DNA from: an uncultured Oscillospiraceae bacterium
Lineage (GTDB): Bacteria; Bacillota; Clostridia; Oscillospirales; Oscillospiraceae
Assembly (NCBI GenBank): GCA_900763675.1
Contig: CAAFLE010000065.1
Coordinates: 1 to 18,553 of the forward strand
Length of the DNA stretch: 18,553 nt
Reading direction: 5' to 3'
The position numbers were made by a program, and so were the translations under genes. The notes under the pieces were generated by a model that had not been told where the DNA came from, did no database searches, and saw only the letters and a list, made by a program, of their open reading frames with translations. The stretch's first letter is position 1. The number at the start of each line of letters is the position of its first letter. Below are positions 1-6,832 of the stretch, piece by piece.

Positions 1-53
1 GGCAGAAGCCGCTTTTTCTCCGCGGCGGGCGCGGCGGGAAGCACAGAAGCCAT
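1..53 (-). CDS. 5' end of an unidentified gene running off the left edge
   Basis: An ATG at 53-51 on the minus strand opens a frame that stays open to the window edge (17 codons, beginning MASVLPAAPAAEKKRLL). A good AAGGAG ribosome site lies at 66-61, seven bases before the ATG, and a near-consensus promoter lies at 116-88. The combination of promoter, ribosome site and start supports a real gene divergent from the LCP gene. Too little protein is visible to name it; the first residues are Ala/Pro-rich, then basic. Confidence 0.6.
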   Translation of the reverse strand, partial: MASVLPAAPAAEKKRLL

Positions 54-87
54 GACCGGTCTCCTTCTTATATAATGTAACTTCCAA

Positions 88-116
88 ATTATAATCGGGA
101 TATGAGGAAAAAGCAA
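88..116 (-). promoter_or_regulatory. Promoter of the left-edge minus-strand gene
   Basis: On the minus strand TTGCTT (116-111) and TATAAT (93-88) are separated by exactly 17 bases, a good housekeeping-sigma promoter. Transcription would begin near 81 and give a leader of about 28 bases before the ATG at 53. Confidence 0.6.
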
Positions 117-145
117 GCGCCATTGCGGCGGGACGAAAATGAGGA

Positions 146-174
146 TTGCAAACCGCCGCCGGTCGTGATAATAT
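146..174 (+). promoter_or_regulatory. Candidate promoter of the LCP gene
   Basis: TTGCAA (146-151) and TAATAT (169-174) are 17 bases apart. An AT-rich run continues to about 185, including a TATAAT at 176-181 that could be an alternative -10. The tract lies directly between the divergent left-edge gene and the LCP start, so a plus-strand promoter is expected here. Which of the overlapping -10 hexamers is used cannot be told. Confidence 0.4.
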
Positions 175-220
175 TTATAATATATACGCGCACATTTTAC
201 CCAACAAAAGGGAGACAACT

Positions 221-1510
221 ATGAGCAACGAAACCAGAGAAAACGGAAAGGGCGGCCGCCATCTGAAAGCCGCGCCGGAGACGCCTTCGGCGAACGAACG
301 CCCTGTGAAAAAGAAACGGCACGTCGGACGCACGGTCATCATCGTGATTGCGGCGCTGATTGTGGCTGTTCTGCTCGCGGCATTTCTGATCTTCCACGAT
401 CTTTACAGCCAGATGAACCAGCCCACCGTGACACCCGCGCCGACGCAGCAGACGGCAACGAGCATTACGCCCGAGCCGACGCCCTCGCCGTCGCCCACGC
501 CGGAACCGCTCACGGAGGAGGAAAAGCAGCAGCTCGCCGAAATGGAGCTTCGCAGCAGTTTGCAGGAATCCGCCGAGGAAGTGATGCAGAGCGACGATGT
601 GTACAATATGCTCCTCATCGGCTCGGACAGTCTGACCGGCGATCTGGAGCGCAGCGACGCCATGCTCCTCCTTTCGGTGAATGTGAAAACGAAAACCATC
701 TGGATCACGTCGCTCATGCGCGACACACAGGTGGAGATCGCCGATTGGGGTATCGGGCATCTGAACTGGGCGACGCGCTTCGGCGGCATTGATATGCTTG
801 TCAAGACCGTGGAGAGCGAGCGGAACTTCGCCGTACATATCGACAACTGGGCGATGGTCAACTTTGCGGAGTTTATCCGCGTGGCGGACCTGCTCGCCCC
901 CGTGACCGTTACGCTCACCGAGCGGGAGCTGAGAATTACCAACGGACTCATCCGCGAGGCGGCGCGTGCCTATGACCAGACCTATGGCTATACCGAGGAC
1001 AACTACCGCGCCAGAACCTATCTGGAAGGCGGCGCAGGCGAGTATACGCTCACGGACGGCGTGCAGATCCTCGGCTACTGCCGCGAGCGCAAGCTCGGCG
1101 GCGACACCGGGCGCAGCCAGAAGCAGCGCGACGTGCTTATGCAGATGTGGGAAAACGCCAAGAAAATGAGTCTCACGGAGCAGTACAATCTCGCCAAGCA
1201 GATCATGTCCATCATCCACACGGACCTCACGATGGGTCAGTGCGCCTCGATGCTGCTGAAAGCGCCGGAATTCCTTACCTATGACATTCAGGCGCAGCAG
1301 TGTCCGACGCCCGGCTCCTTCTGGCGCGGACGCGACGCAGACGGACTTTCCATCTACAACGCCGACTGGGTCGTGAACCGCAACTTCCTGCGGGCGACGA
1401 TCTACGGCGAGGAGATGAGCGCCGCGGATCTTACGTCCGGCTGGACGGGCGAGCGCGTGCAGGTTTATTTCCCGCCGGAGACCGATACGGCGGAGGACAG
1501 CGCCGAATAA
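221..1510 (+). CDS. LytR-CpsA-Psr (LCP) family cell-wall polymer ligase
   Basis: LCP proteins transfer undecaprenyl-linked anionic polymers onto peptidoglycan outside the membrane. The product (429 aa) has a short basic cytoplasmic N-terminus, one membrane segment (about 37-57), a Pro/Thr-rich linker (69-97) and an extracellular LCP domain from about 127. Typical residues are visible: ERSDAM (Arg144, Asp146), the MRDTQ segment (Arg167, Asp168) and the GRSQKQR segment (Arg298, Arg303), which in the family bind the polyprenyl pyrophosphate head group and metal. I chose ATG 221 because AAGGGAG lies about eight bases upstream; a longer frame from a TTG at 146 starts inside the likely promoter. 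A strong terminator follows, so it is probably monocistronic. Family assignment is firm; the polymer substrate is unknown. Confidence 0.9.
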   Translation: MSNETRENGKGGRHLKAAPETPSANERPVKKKRHVGRTVIIVIAALIVAVLLAAFLIFHDLYSQMNQPTVTPAPTQQTATSITPEPTPSPSPTPEPLTEEEKQQLAEMELRSSLQESAEEVMQSDDVYNMLLIGSDSLTGDLERSDAMLLLSVNVKTKTIWITSLMRDTQVEIADWGIGHLNWATRFGGIDMLVKTVESERNFAVHIDNWAMVNFAEFIRVADLLAPVTVTLTERELRITNGLIREAARAYDQTYGYTEDNYRARTYLEGGAGEYTLTDGVQILGYCRERKLGGDTGRSQKQRDVLMQMWENAKKMSLTEQYNLAKQIMSIIHTDLTMGQCASMLLKAPEFLTYDIQAQQCPTPGSFWRGRDADGLSIYNADWVVNRNFLRATIYGEEMSAADLTSGWTGERVQVYFPPETDTAEDSAE

Positions 1511-1527
1511 ACCGCAAAAACGTTTTC

Positions 1528-1570
1528 AGGCGGCAAAAACCAACGGTTTTTGCCGCCTGTCCGTTTTTTT
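1528..1570 (+). terminator. Rho-independent terminator after the LCP gene
   Basis: A perfect 14-bp stem (1528-1541 with 1545-1558) and a 3-base loop are followed by seven T residues (1564-1570). It separates the LCP gene from the surface-modification cluster. Confidence 0.9.
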
Positions 1571-1634
1571 CGGGAACATCGGGTATGCTAAAAGCGTCTA
1601 ACAACTACTTCAACAAACAAGGAGATCAACCGAT

Positions 1635-2198
1635 ATGAAACGAATCCTTTCCGCCGCGCTCTGCGCGGCACTGCTGCTGACGCTCTGCGCCTGCGGCGCG
1701 GCGCCCGCGGAGAGCGCCGATACCCCGGCAAGCCCGCTGGAGCTGCTGGAAACCGTGTGGAACACCTATTCCGACGACGAGAAATTTCCCGCCGCCGGCG
1801 GCGATTACTCCGAGGAGAACCAGCGCGACGGTGCGCCCGGCGCTTTTTCGACCGCCGACACCGATACGCTTGAGTATATGCTGGGCTTTCCCGCCGCCGA
1901 GGCGGGGAAGATCGACGCTGCCGCCTCGCTCATGCACATGATGAATATGAATACGTTCACCTGCGGCGCGTTCCATGCGAAAAGCAGCGGCGATCTGACC
2001 GCGCTGTGCGCCGCGCTGCGCGAGAACATTCTCGCCCGGCACTGGATGTGCGGCATTCCGGACAAGCTCGTGATCGTTACGGTCGGGGACTATATCGTCT
2101 CGTTCTTCGGCAATGCTGAGCTTGCGGATACGTTTGCCGCCAAGCTCGCTGCGGCATACCCGAGCGCCAAGACCGTAAGCGAAGACCCCATCGTATAA
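1635..2198 (+). CDS. DUF4358-like secreted lipoprotein
   Basis: The product (187 aa) begins with a lipoprotein signal: basic MKR, a hydrophobic core, and the lipobox LCAC with Cys20 as the likely lipidated residue, followed by an Ala/Ser/Pro-rich linker. The globular part (about 37-185) resembles the short lipoproteins annotated as DUF4358 in Clostridia, often found beside MBOAT and DHHW genes; this assignment is from memory of the family. An AAGGAG site at 1619-1624 supports the ATG. The next gene starts seven bases after the stop, so the two are co-transcribed. No convincing promoter is visible in 1571-1618; a TATGCT at 1584 has no good -35. Biochemical function is unknown; a role beside surface polymer acylation is inferred from context. 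Confidence 0.7.
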   Translation: MKRILSAALCAALLLTLCACGAAPAESADTPASPLELLETVWNTYSDDEKFPAAGGDYSEENQRDGAPGAFSTADTDTLEYMLGFPAAEAGKIDAAASLMHMMNMNTFTCGAFHAKSSGDLTALCAALRENILARHWMCGIPDKLVIVTVGDYIVSFFGNAELADTFAAKLAAAYPSAKTVSEDPIV

Positions 2199-2205
2199 GC
2201 CGGTC

Positions 2206-3597
2206 ATGCTGTTTTCCAGCGTTCCGTTTCTCTTTTATTTTCTTCCGTGCGTTCTGCTCGTATACTTTGCCGCGCCGCGAAAGGGGAGAAACGCCGTCCT
2301 GCTCGCCGCCAGTCTCTTTTTCTATGGCTGGGGCGAGCCGAGATACCTGCTGTTCATGGTGTTTTCCATTGTGCAGGGGTACGTCTTTGCGCGGCTCATC
2401 GAGCGGGGGAGGAGGAAAAAGCTCTTTCTCTCGCTCTCGGTCGCGCTGAGCTTTGCGCTGCTCGGATACTGCAAATACGCCGATTTCTTCATCGCAAATT
2501 TCAACGCCGTCACGGGGCTTTCGCTGCCGCTTTTAAAAATCGCGCTGCCGATCGGCATCAGCTTCTATACGTTCCAGATCGTGAGCTACGTGATCGACGT
2601 ATACCGCGGCGACGTCGCGGCGCAGCGCCATTTTATCGACTTTGCCGCCTATGTCGCAATGTTCCCGCAGCTCATCGCCGGACCGATCGTGCGCTACCGC
2701 GACATTGCCCCGCAGCTCCGCGCCCGGACGACCTCGCTCGACGGCGCGGCGGCGGGCGCGTCGCGCTTTGCCGTGGGACTGGCGAAAAAGGTGCTGATCG
2801 CGAACGTGCTGGCGCAGCTTGTATCGGCGTACAAAGCCGCCGCCGCGCCGTCCGTGCTGTACGCATGGCTGTATGCAATCGCCTTCACGCTGCAGATCTA
2901 CTTTGACTTCTCCGGCTACAGCGACATGGCGATCGGGCTGGGGCGCATATTCGGCTTCACGTTCCCGGAAAACTTCACCTATCCGTATGTATCGAAAAGC
3001 GTCACGGAGTTCTGGCGGCGCTGGCACATCTCGCTCGGGACGTGGTTTCGGGATTATCTCTACATTCCGCTCGGCGGCAGCCGCGTTTCCCGTCCGCGGC
3101 ATCTGCTCAACATTCTCCTTGTGTGGATGGCGACCGGCTTCTGGCACGGCGCGGCGTGGAATTTTCTGTTCTGGGGACTGTATTTCGCGCTGCTGCTCAT
3201 TGCGGAAAAGCTCTTTCTTCTGCCTGCCCTGCAAAAGGGGCGGGTGCTGCCGCACGTCTATCTGCTTCTCGCCGTAACGCTCGGCTTTGTGCTGTTCGAC
3301 GCCGCCTCGCTTTCGGACGCCGCGCAGCAGCTCGCCCGGCTCTTCGGCACAGGCACGGCAGCAGGCGTTGACACGGAGGCGGTCTATATGCTGAAAAGCT
3401 ACGCCGTGATTCTCGTGCTTGCCGTTCTCGGCGCGACGCCGCTTCCGGCGCTCGTGCTGCAAAAAGCGCAGGCATCGCCGCGCCTTGCGCCGGTGCTTGC
3501 CGTCGCCGCACCGCTTGCAGCGCTCGCGCTGCTCGTTTTGTGCAGCGCCTATCTCGTGGACGGGTCGTTCAACCCGTTTTTGTATTTCCGGTTTTGA
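2206..3597 (+). CDS. MBOAT family membrane O-acyltransferase (AlgI/DltB-like)
   Basis: This polytopic protein (463 aa) belongs to the membrane-bound O-acyltransferase family, which passes acyl groups from inside the cell to an extracellular polysaccharide or teichoic acid. Visible landmarks are the N-terminal PFLFYFLP and SLFFYGWG segments, the LPIGISFYTFQ helix, the DFSGYSDMAIG segment, WRRWHISL (His274) and the family active-site region TGFWHGAAWNF, where His314 is the expected catalytic histidine. Length and motif order match AlgI-type members. It lies seven bases after the lipoprotein gene and 13 bases before the DHHW gene, the usual partner pair: MBOAT moves the acyl group, and the SGNH/DHHW protein delivers it to the polymer. 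Whether the acyl group is acetyl and what the acceptor is cannot be read from sequence. Confidence 0.93.
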   Translation: MLFSSVPFLFYFLPCVLLVYFAAPRKGRNAVLLAASLFFYGWGEPRYLLFMVFSIVQGYVFARLIERGRRKKLFLSLSVALSFALLGYCKYADFFIANFNAVTGLSLPLLKIALPIGISFYTFQIVSYVIDVYRGDVAAQRHFIDFAAYVAMFPQLIAGPIVRYRDIAPQLRARTTSLDGAAAGASRFAVGLAKKVLIANVLAQLVSAYKAAAAPSVLYAWLYAIAFTLQIYFDFSGYSDMAIGLGRIFGFTFPENFTYPYVSKSVTEFWRRWHISLGTWFRDYLYIPLGGSRVSRPRHLLNILLVWMATGFWHGAAWNFLFWGLYFALLLIAEKLFLLPALQKGRVLPHVYLLLAVTLGFVLFDAASLSDAAQQLARLFGTGTAAGVDTEAVYMLKSYAVILVLAVLGATPLPALVLQKAQASPRLAPVLAVAAPLAALALLVLCSAYLVDGSFNPFLYFRF

Positions 3598-3610
3598 GGG
3601 GGGCGGACGG

Positions 3611-4714
3611 ATGAAAAAGCTGCAAAATTTTCTGACGGTCGCCCTTTCGGGGCTGTTTCTCGCGGGGTTTCTGCTCGCGGCGCTCCTGACGCCGGACAAG
3701 ACCGACTCGCTCGCCGAGCGGCGGAAGCTCGCGCAGCGCCCGGCGCTGCGCATCTCGTCGGTGGCGGACGGAACGTATATGACCGCGTTTGAGAAATACG
3801 CGCTCGACCAGTTCCCGCTGCGGGACTCCTTCCGGGCGGTCAAGGCGGCGTTTTCGCGGGATATTCTGCACCAGCGGGACAACGGCGGCGTATACGCGGC
3901 GGAGGGACATCTCTCCAAGCTCGACTATCCGGCGAATCCCGACCTTGTCCGCCGCGCCGCAGAGCGGTTTTCCGCCGTGTGCGAAGCCTGTTTCCGCGAT
4001 ACGGGAGCCAGAATCTATGTCTCCGTGGTACCGGACAAGAATTACTTTCTCGCTGCGGTGAACGGCTACCCCGCGATGGACTATGAAAGCCTTGTCGCGG
4101 CGCTGCGCGACGGGATGCCGGACGCGGAGTATATCGACATTTTTGATACGCTCTCGCTCGGCAAATACTACCGCACCGACGCCCACTGGCGGCAGGAAGC
4201 GCTGGACGAAACGGCGGCGGCGCTCGCCGGGGCGATGGGCGTCTCCCTCCCGGCAGAGTATGAGACGGTGGACACCGGTCTGCCGTTCCGCGGCGTCTAC
4301 GCCGGGCAGTATGCGCTCCCCGTCGAGCCGGACGCGCTCGCGTACCGGACGAACGATACGATTTCCCGGCTGCGCGTGTACGACTATGAGACTGCCGCGG
4401 AAATCCCGGTATACGATCTCGCGCTTGCCGCCGGGCGCGACGGATACGAAATGTTCCTCGGCGGCACGAAGGCACTGCTCACGATTGAAAATCCCGCCGC
4501 CGCGACCGACCGGGAGCTTGTGCTGTTCCGCGACTCGTTCGGCAGCAGCATTGCGCCGCTGCTCGCGCAGGGCTATGCCCGTGTGACGGTTGTGGACATC
4601 CGCTATATGACGAGCGCCGCCGCGGCGCGGCTCGTGGATCTGACCGCCGCGGACGATGTGCTGTTTCTCTACAGCACCGGCGTTTTGAACCACAGCGAAA
4701 CGATCAAAGGATAA
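3611..4714 (+). CDS. DHHW/AlgX-like surface O-acetylation protein
   Basis: The product (367 aa) has an N-terminal signal anchor (about 6-27) and an extracellular SGNH-hydrolase-like domain. The family signature appears as YRTDAHW (Asp190, His192), and a C-terminal FRDSFGSS block supplies Ser309 as likely nucleophile, as in AlgJ/AlgX and the Clostridial DHHW family. The start is ATG 3611, preceded by a purine-rich GAGGGGGGCGG stretch; the frame extends upstream but into the MBOAT gene. With the MBOAT partner immediately upstream it probably performs the final extracellular transfer to a wall polymer. A GAAA-loop terminator follows. The family is clear; the substrate is unknown. Confidence 0.85.
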   Translation: MKKLQNFLTVALSGLFLAGFLLAALLTPDKTDSLAERRKLAQRPALRISSVADGTYMTAFEKYALDQFPLRDSFRAVKAAFSRDILHQRDNGGVYAAEGHLSKLDYPANPDLVRRAAERFSAVCEACFRDTGARIYVSVVPDKNYFLAAVNGYPAMDYESLVAALRDGMPDAEYIDIFDTLSLGKYYRTDAHWRQEALDETAAALAGAMGVSLPAEYETVDTGLPFRGVYAGQYALPVEPDALAYRTNDTISRLRVYDYETAAEIPVYDLALAAGRDGYEMFLGGTKALLTIENPAAATDRELVLFRDSFGSSIAPLLAQGYARVTVVDIRYMTSAAAARLVDLTAADDVLFLYSTGVLNHSETIKG

Positions 4715-4718
4715 ACCC

Positions 4719-4757
4719 AGCGCCGGGACGGAAACGTCCCGGCGCTTTCGTTATTTT
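4719..4757 (+). terminator. Terminator between convergent genes
   Basis: A perfect 12-bp stem (4719-4730 with 4735-4746) closes on a GAAA tetraloop and is followed on the plus strand by a T-rich tail ending in six T at 4754-4759. It ends the DHHW cluster. The same hairpin lies just past the methyltransferase stop on the minus strand, where the trailing tract is only weakly T-rich, so termination there may be less efficient. Confidence 0.85.
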
Positions 4758-5467
4758 TTCCGCAGCACGATGGCGAGGAAGTTGAGATATTTTCCTCCGC
4801 CCGCTTCCATTGCCTTGCGGTCGCCGACGGCGTATTCGTTGTCCTGCGCCAGCCAGTCCGCCCAAACCTCCTCGTTGCTCTCCATCTCCCGGACGGAAAG
4901 TACCTCGGCGTCCTTCGAGCGGCTCACCATATCCTGCCAGTACGCCGCGTCGTGCATATATTCAAGCTGCTCCGGCGTCCACGAGAGAAGAAGCTCCTCC
5001 GGCAGATGGTCGTGGCAGTCCTTCTTCATGCCGGGGATGGCGATATAGACGTATCCGCCGTGCTTGAGAAACGGCAGGAGCTTTTCATCGAGATACCGCT
5101 CGTCTCTGCCGAAATAGTTGTAGGAATCGGTGCTGACAACGGCGTCGAAAAACTCCTTTTCAAACGGCAACGCCGCTGCGTCCGCCTTGACGGGGATGAT
5201 CCGGTCGCGGGCAAGACCCATGCGGTCGAAAAAGGCGCGGTTTTCCGCCGGATCGCTCCAGAGATCGGCGGCGTATACCGTGAAGCCGTACTCCTTCGCA
5301 AGAAAGACGCTCGTGAGACCCTGTCCACTGCCGAGATCGCAGACGACGGCGTTTTCCGGAATTTTGTGGTCGAGCAGAAGCCCCTCTTCGAGCTTCACGG
5401 GGTTGGGTCCCATAATCATGCGCCGCAGCTCGGGCGTATCGTAGGCTTTGCTTCGTGTGTATACCAC
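4751..5467 (-). CDS. Class I SAM-dependent methyltransferase
   Basis: The product (238 aa) contains a Rossmann-type methyltransferase domain: motif I CDLGSGQG (43-50), the acidic residue of motif II in YAADLW (Asp68), the KADAAALPF segment (94-102) and DAVVSTDSYNYF (108-119) as motif IV. It resembles small-molecule methyltransferases often encoded beside transcription factors in Clostridia. I prefer the GTG at 5467: AAAGGA lies nine bases before it and it begins 34 bases after tetR ends. A longer frame to 5563 would overlap tetR and has no support. It is co-transcribed with the TetR gene, so its expression is probably controlled by that repressor. The substrate is unknown; a xenobiotic or metabolite is a guess from context. 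Confidence 0.85.
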   Translation of the reverse strand: MVYTRSKAYDTPELRRMIMGPNPVKLEEGLLLDHKIPENAVVCDLGSGQGLTSVFLAKEYGFTVYAADLWSDPAENRAFFDRMGLARDRIIPVKADAAALPFEKEFFDAVVSTDSYNYFGRDERYLDEKLLPFLKHGGYVYIAIPGMKKDCHDHLPEELLLSWTPEQLEYMHDAAYWQDMVSRSKDAEVLSVREMESNEEVWADWLAQDNEYAVGDRKAMEAGGGKYLNFLAIVLRKK

Positions 5468-5501
5468 GGGGATCGGTCCTTTCTTTTTGTTTTTCGGTCG
5501 C

Positions 5502-6131
5502 TCAGAGATTCCCTGCCTCCGCTCCGGCGGCGTGGCAGCGGGTGAATTGCCTGATGTGCGCATCCAGCAGCGCGGCGCAGTCCGCCCGGTCCGCAGTGCG
5601 GTCGGACATCTGGATCAGCAGAAAGAGCGGGGCGCAGTATTCGAGCGCAAGCAACTTCGCGCCGCCGTCCCGGAGCAGCCCTGCCGCCGCCATGTTCCCG
5701 AAAACGCCCGTCATATACTCGACGGGACCGGCGGCAAGGCACGACCGGTACAGCTCCGCCATCTCGTCGTCGCGGTACTGCTCCAGCGTGAGCATCCGGC
5801 GGAAATCGCGGGCAAACGCATCCTCGGTCCAGAATACAAACTGCGCCGCCGTGAAGCGCCGGATGCTCTCCCACGCGGCGGCGCCGCCGGCGGAAAAGCT
5901 CCCGTCCGCGTTTTCCGGCACGCAGAATTCCTGCGACCGCTCGGCGTCAATGCGGTACATCCGCTCGACAATGGAATCAAAAATGTCCCGCTTGCTTCGG
6001 TAATGCCGGTAGAGCGCTCCCTTCGTCATGCCAAGCTCCCCGGCAATATCGCTCACGGACACCGCCTCATAGCCGTCGCGGGCAAAGAGCCGGAGTGCCG
6101 TCTGCAGAATGTTCTCCTTCGTATCCGACAT
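5502..6131 (-). CDS. TetR/AcrR family repressor
   Basis: The product (209 aa) has the family layout: an N-terminal three-helix DNA-binding domain with the helix-turn-helix at about 25-46 (SVSDIAGELGMTKGALYRHY, then RSK), and a longer, less conserved helical ligand-binding and dimer domain. AGGAGG at 6142-6137 supports the ATG at 6131. The gene sits under a consensus promoter whose spacer and downstream flank carry two inverted operator-like copies, so autorepression is strongly suggested. The methyltransferase follows in the same transcript. The effector is unknown. Confidence 0.93.
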   Translation of the reverse strand: MSDTKENILQTALRLFARDGYEAVSVSDIAGELGMTKGALYRHYRSKRDIFDSIVERMYRIDAERSQEFCVPENADGSFSAGGAAAWESIRRFTAAQFVFWTEDAFARDFRRMLTLEQYRDDEMAELYRSCLAAGPVEYMTGVFGNMAAAGLLRDGGAKLLALEYCAPLFLLIQMSDRTADRADCAALLDAHIRQFTRCHAAGAEAGNL

Positions 6132-6149
6132 GGAAACCTCCTATAATAT

Positions 6150-6190
6150 GTGAACGACCGTTTACTGCATTATAGTAAACGGTCGTTCAC
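6150..6190. promoter_or_regulatory. Double operator for the TetR repressor (17-bp perfect inverted repeat)
   Basis: The arms 6150-6166 and 6174-6190 are perfect inverted copies with a 7-base spacer. Each arm contains TGAACGACCGTTTA, itself a near-palindrome (TGAACG / CGTTTA, one mismatch from TGAACG / CGTTCA), a form typical of TetR-family operators. One copy lies in the promoter spacer and the other just downstream of the -10, covering the expected start point, so two dimers could occlude the promoter. Confidence 0.8.
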
Positions 6191-6197
6191 GTGTCAA
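6169..6197 (-). promoter_or_regulatory. Consensus promoter of tetR-methyltransferase operon
   Basis: On the minus strand TTGACA (6197-6192) and TATAAT (6174-6169) match the housekeeping consensus exactly, with an optimal 17-base spacer. Such a strong promoter is expected to be held off by the repressor. Confidence 0.88.
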
Positions 6198-6205
6198 GAC
6201 TTTTT

Positions 6206-6832
6206 TTACGCATAGCCGCAAAATACGGTCACACGCGCCGTGCAGTCCCAGCTGCACGTATACAAAACGAGCGGGTAACCGCTATCGCGCACACCCTCCG
6301 CGTCGGAGGGATCGCGCTGCTCGACGGACGCTGCGGCGTATTCGGTCGTGCTGCCCGCCATGTCGGTGAAGTACACGCTGTCTCCCGGCGCGATCCGGGA
6401 GAGTCTGCCGAAATGCGTATCGTAATTGTGCGCGGCGATCACAAGATCGCCGGTTTCGACCGACCCGCAGTCGCGGCAGGGGGCAAGCGTGAGATGATAA
6501 TAGCTCCATTCCGCCAATACCGGCACGGTGAGCGAGACCGCCGGAACGGAAAGCACGCCGAGAAAGGCGGGACCCTCCGGCGCGGCAGACGGCGAAGCGG
6601 ATGGGGAGGGGGAGAGGGTCTCTTCCGCTGCGGCGGCGTCCGGCGCGGCAGGCGGAGAAGAAACGGGCGATGCGGTGTGCTGCGCGATGGTCTGCTCCGC
6701 CTGCGCGAGAAGCGCCGCGGCGGCTTCCCCGGCGGAGGTCTCCTCGCGCCGGTTTTTCGCCGCGAGCAGAAGCGCGGCGCAAAGAAGCGCCGCGCCGAGC
6801 AAAAGCAGAACGAACGAGCCGCGCTTACGCAT
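6206..6832 (-). CDS. Second pilus-locus sortase (class D/E-like), transpeptidase
   Basis: The product (208 aa) has an N-terminal anchor (about 6-25), an Ala/Ser/Pro-rich linker (to about 88) and a sortase fold: GVLSVPAVSLTVPV (92-105), the catalytic-His segment AAHNYDTHFGRLSRI (His135), the active-site TC of LYTCSWDC (Cys193) and Arg200. The histidine segment resembles class D/E sortases more than class B. The ATG at 6832 overlaps the upstream pilin stop by eight bases, so translation is coupled. Besides Cys193 there are Cys119 and Cys122 (a CxxC), Cys197 and Cys205, which is unusual. As last gene of the pilus operon it is probably a housekeeping-like or base-attaching sortase. Class assignment is tentative; the sortase call is firm. 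Confidence 0.85.
   Translation of the reverse strand: MRKRGSFVLLLLGAALLCAALLLAAKNRREETSAGEAAAALLAQAEQTIAQHTASPVSSPPAAPDAAAAEETLSPSPSASPSAAPEGPAFLGVLSVPAVSLTVPVLAEWSYYHLTLAPCRDCGSVETGDLVIAAHNYDTHFGRLSRIAPGDSVYFTDMAGSTTEYAAASVEQRDPSDAEGVRDSGYPLVLYTCSWDCTARVTVFCGYA

Noticed and set aside
146..220. LCP protein starting at the TTG at 146
   Set aside because: It overlaps the likely promoter and has no ribosome site, whereas ATG 221 has a good one and gives a normal LCP N-terminus.
2533..3918. A 461-codon minus-strand open frame
   Set aside because: Antisense to the MBOAT and DHHW genes; Arg/Glu-rich composition without domains.
5468..5563. Methyltransferase starting at 5563
   Set aside because: It would overlap the TetR coding region by about 60 bases and add a basic, non-conserved tail; no ribosome site.
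6150..6190. Transcription terminator for the pilus operon
   Set aside because: The long stem lacks a T-run on the minus strand, and its arms coincide with the promoter spacer and start point, so an operator is the better reading.
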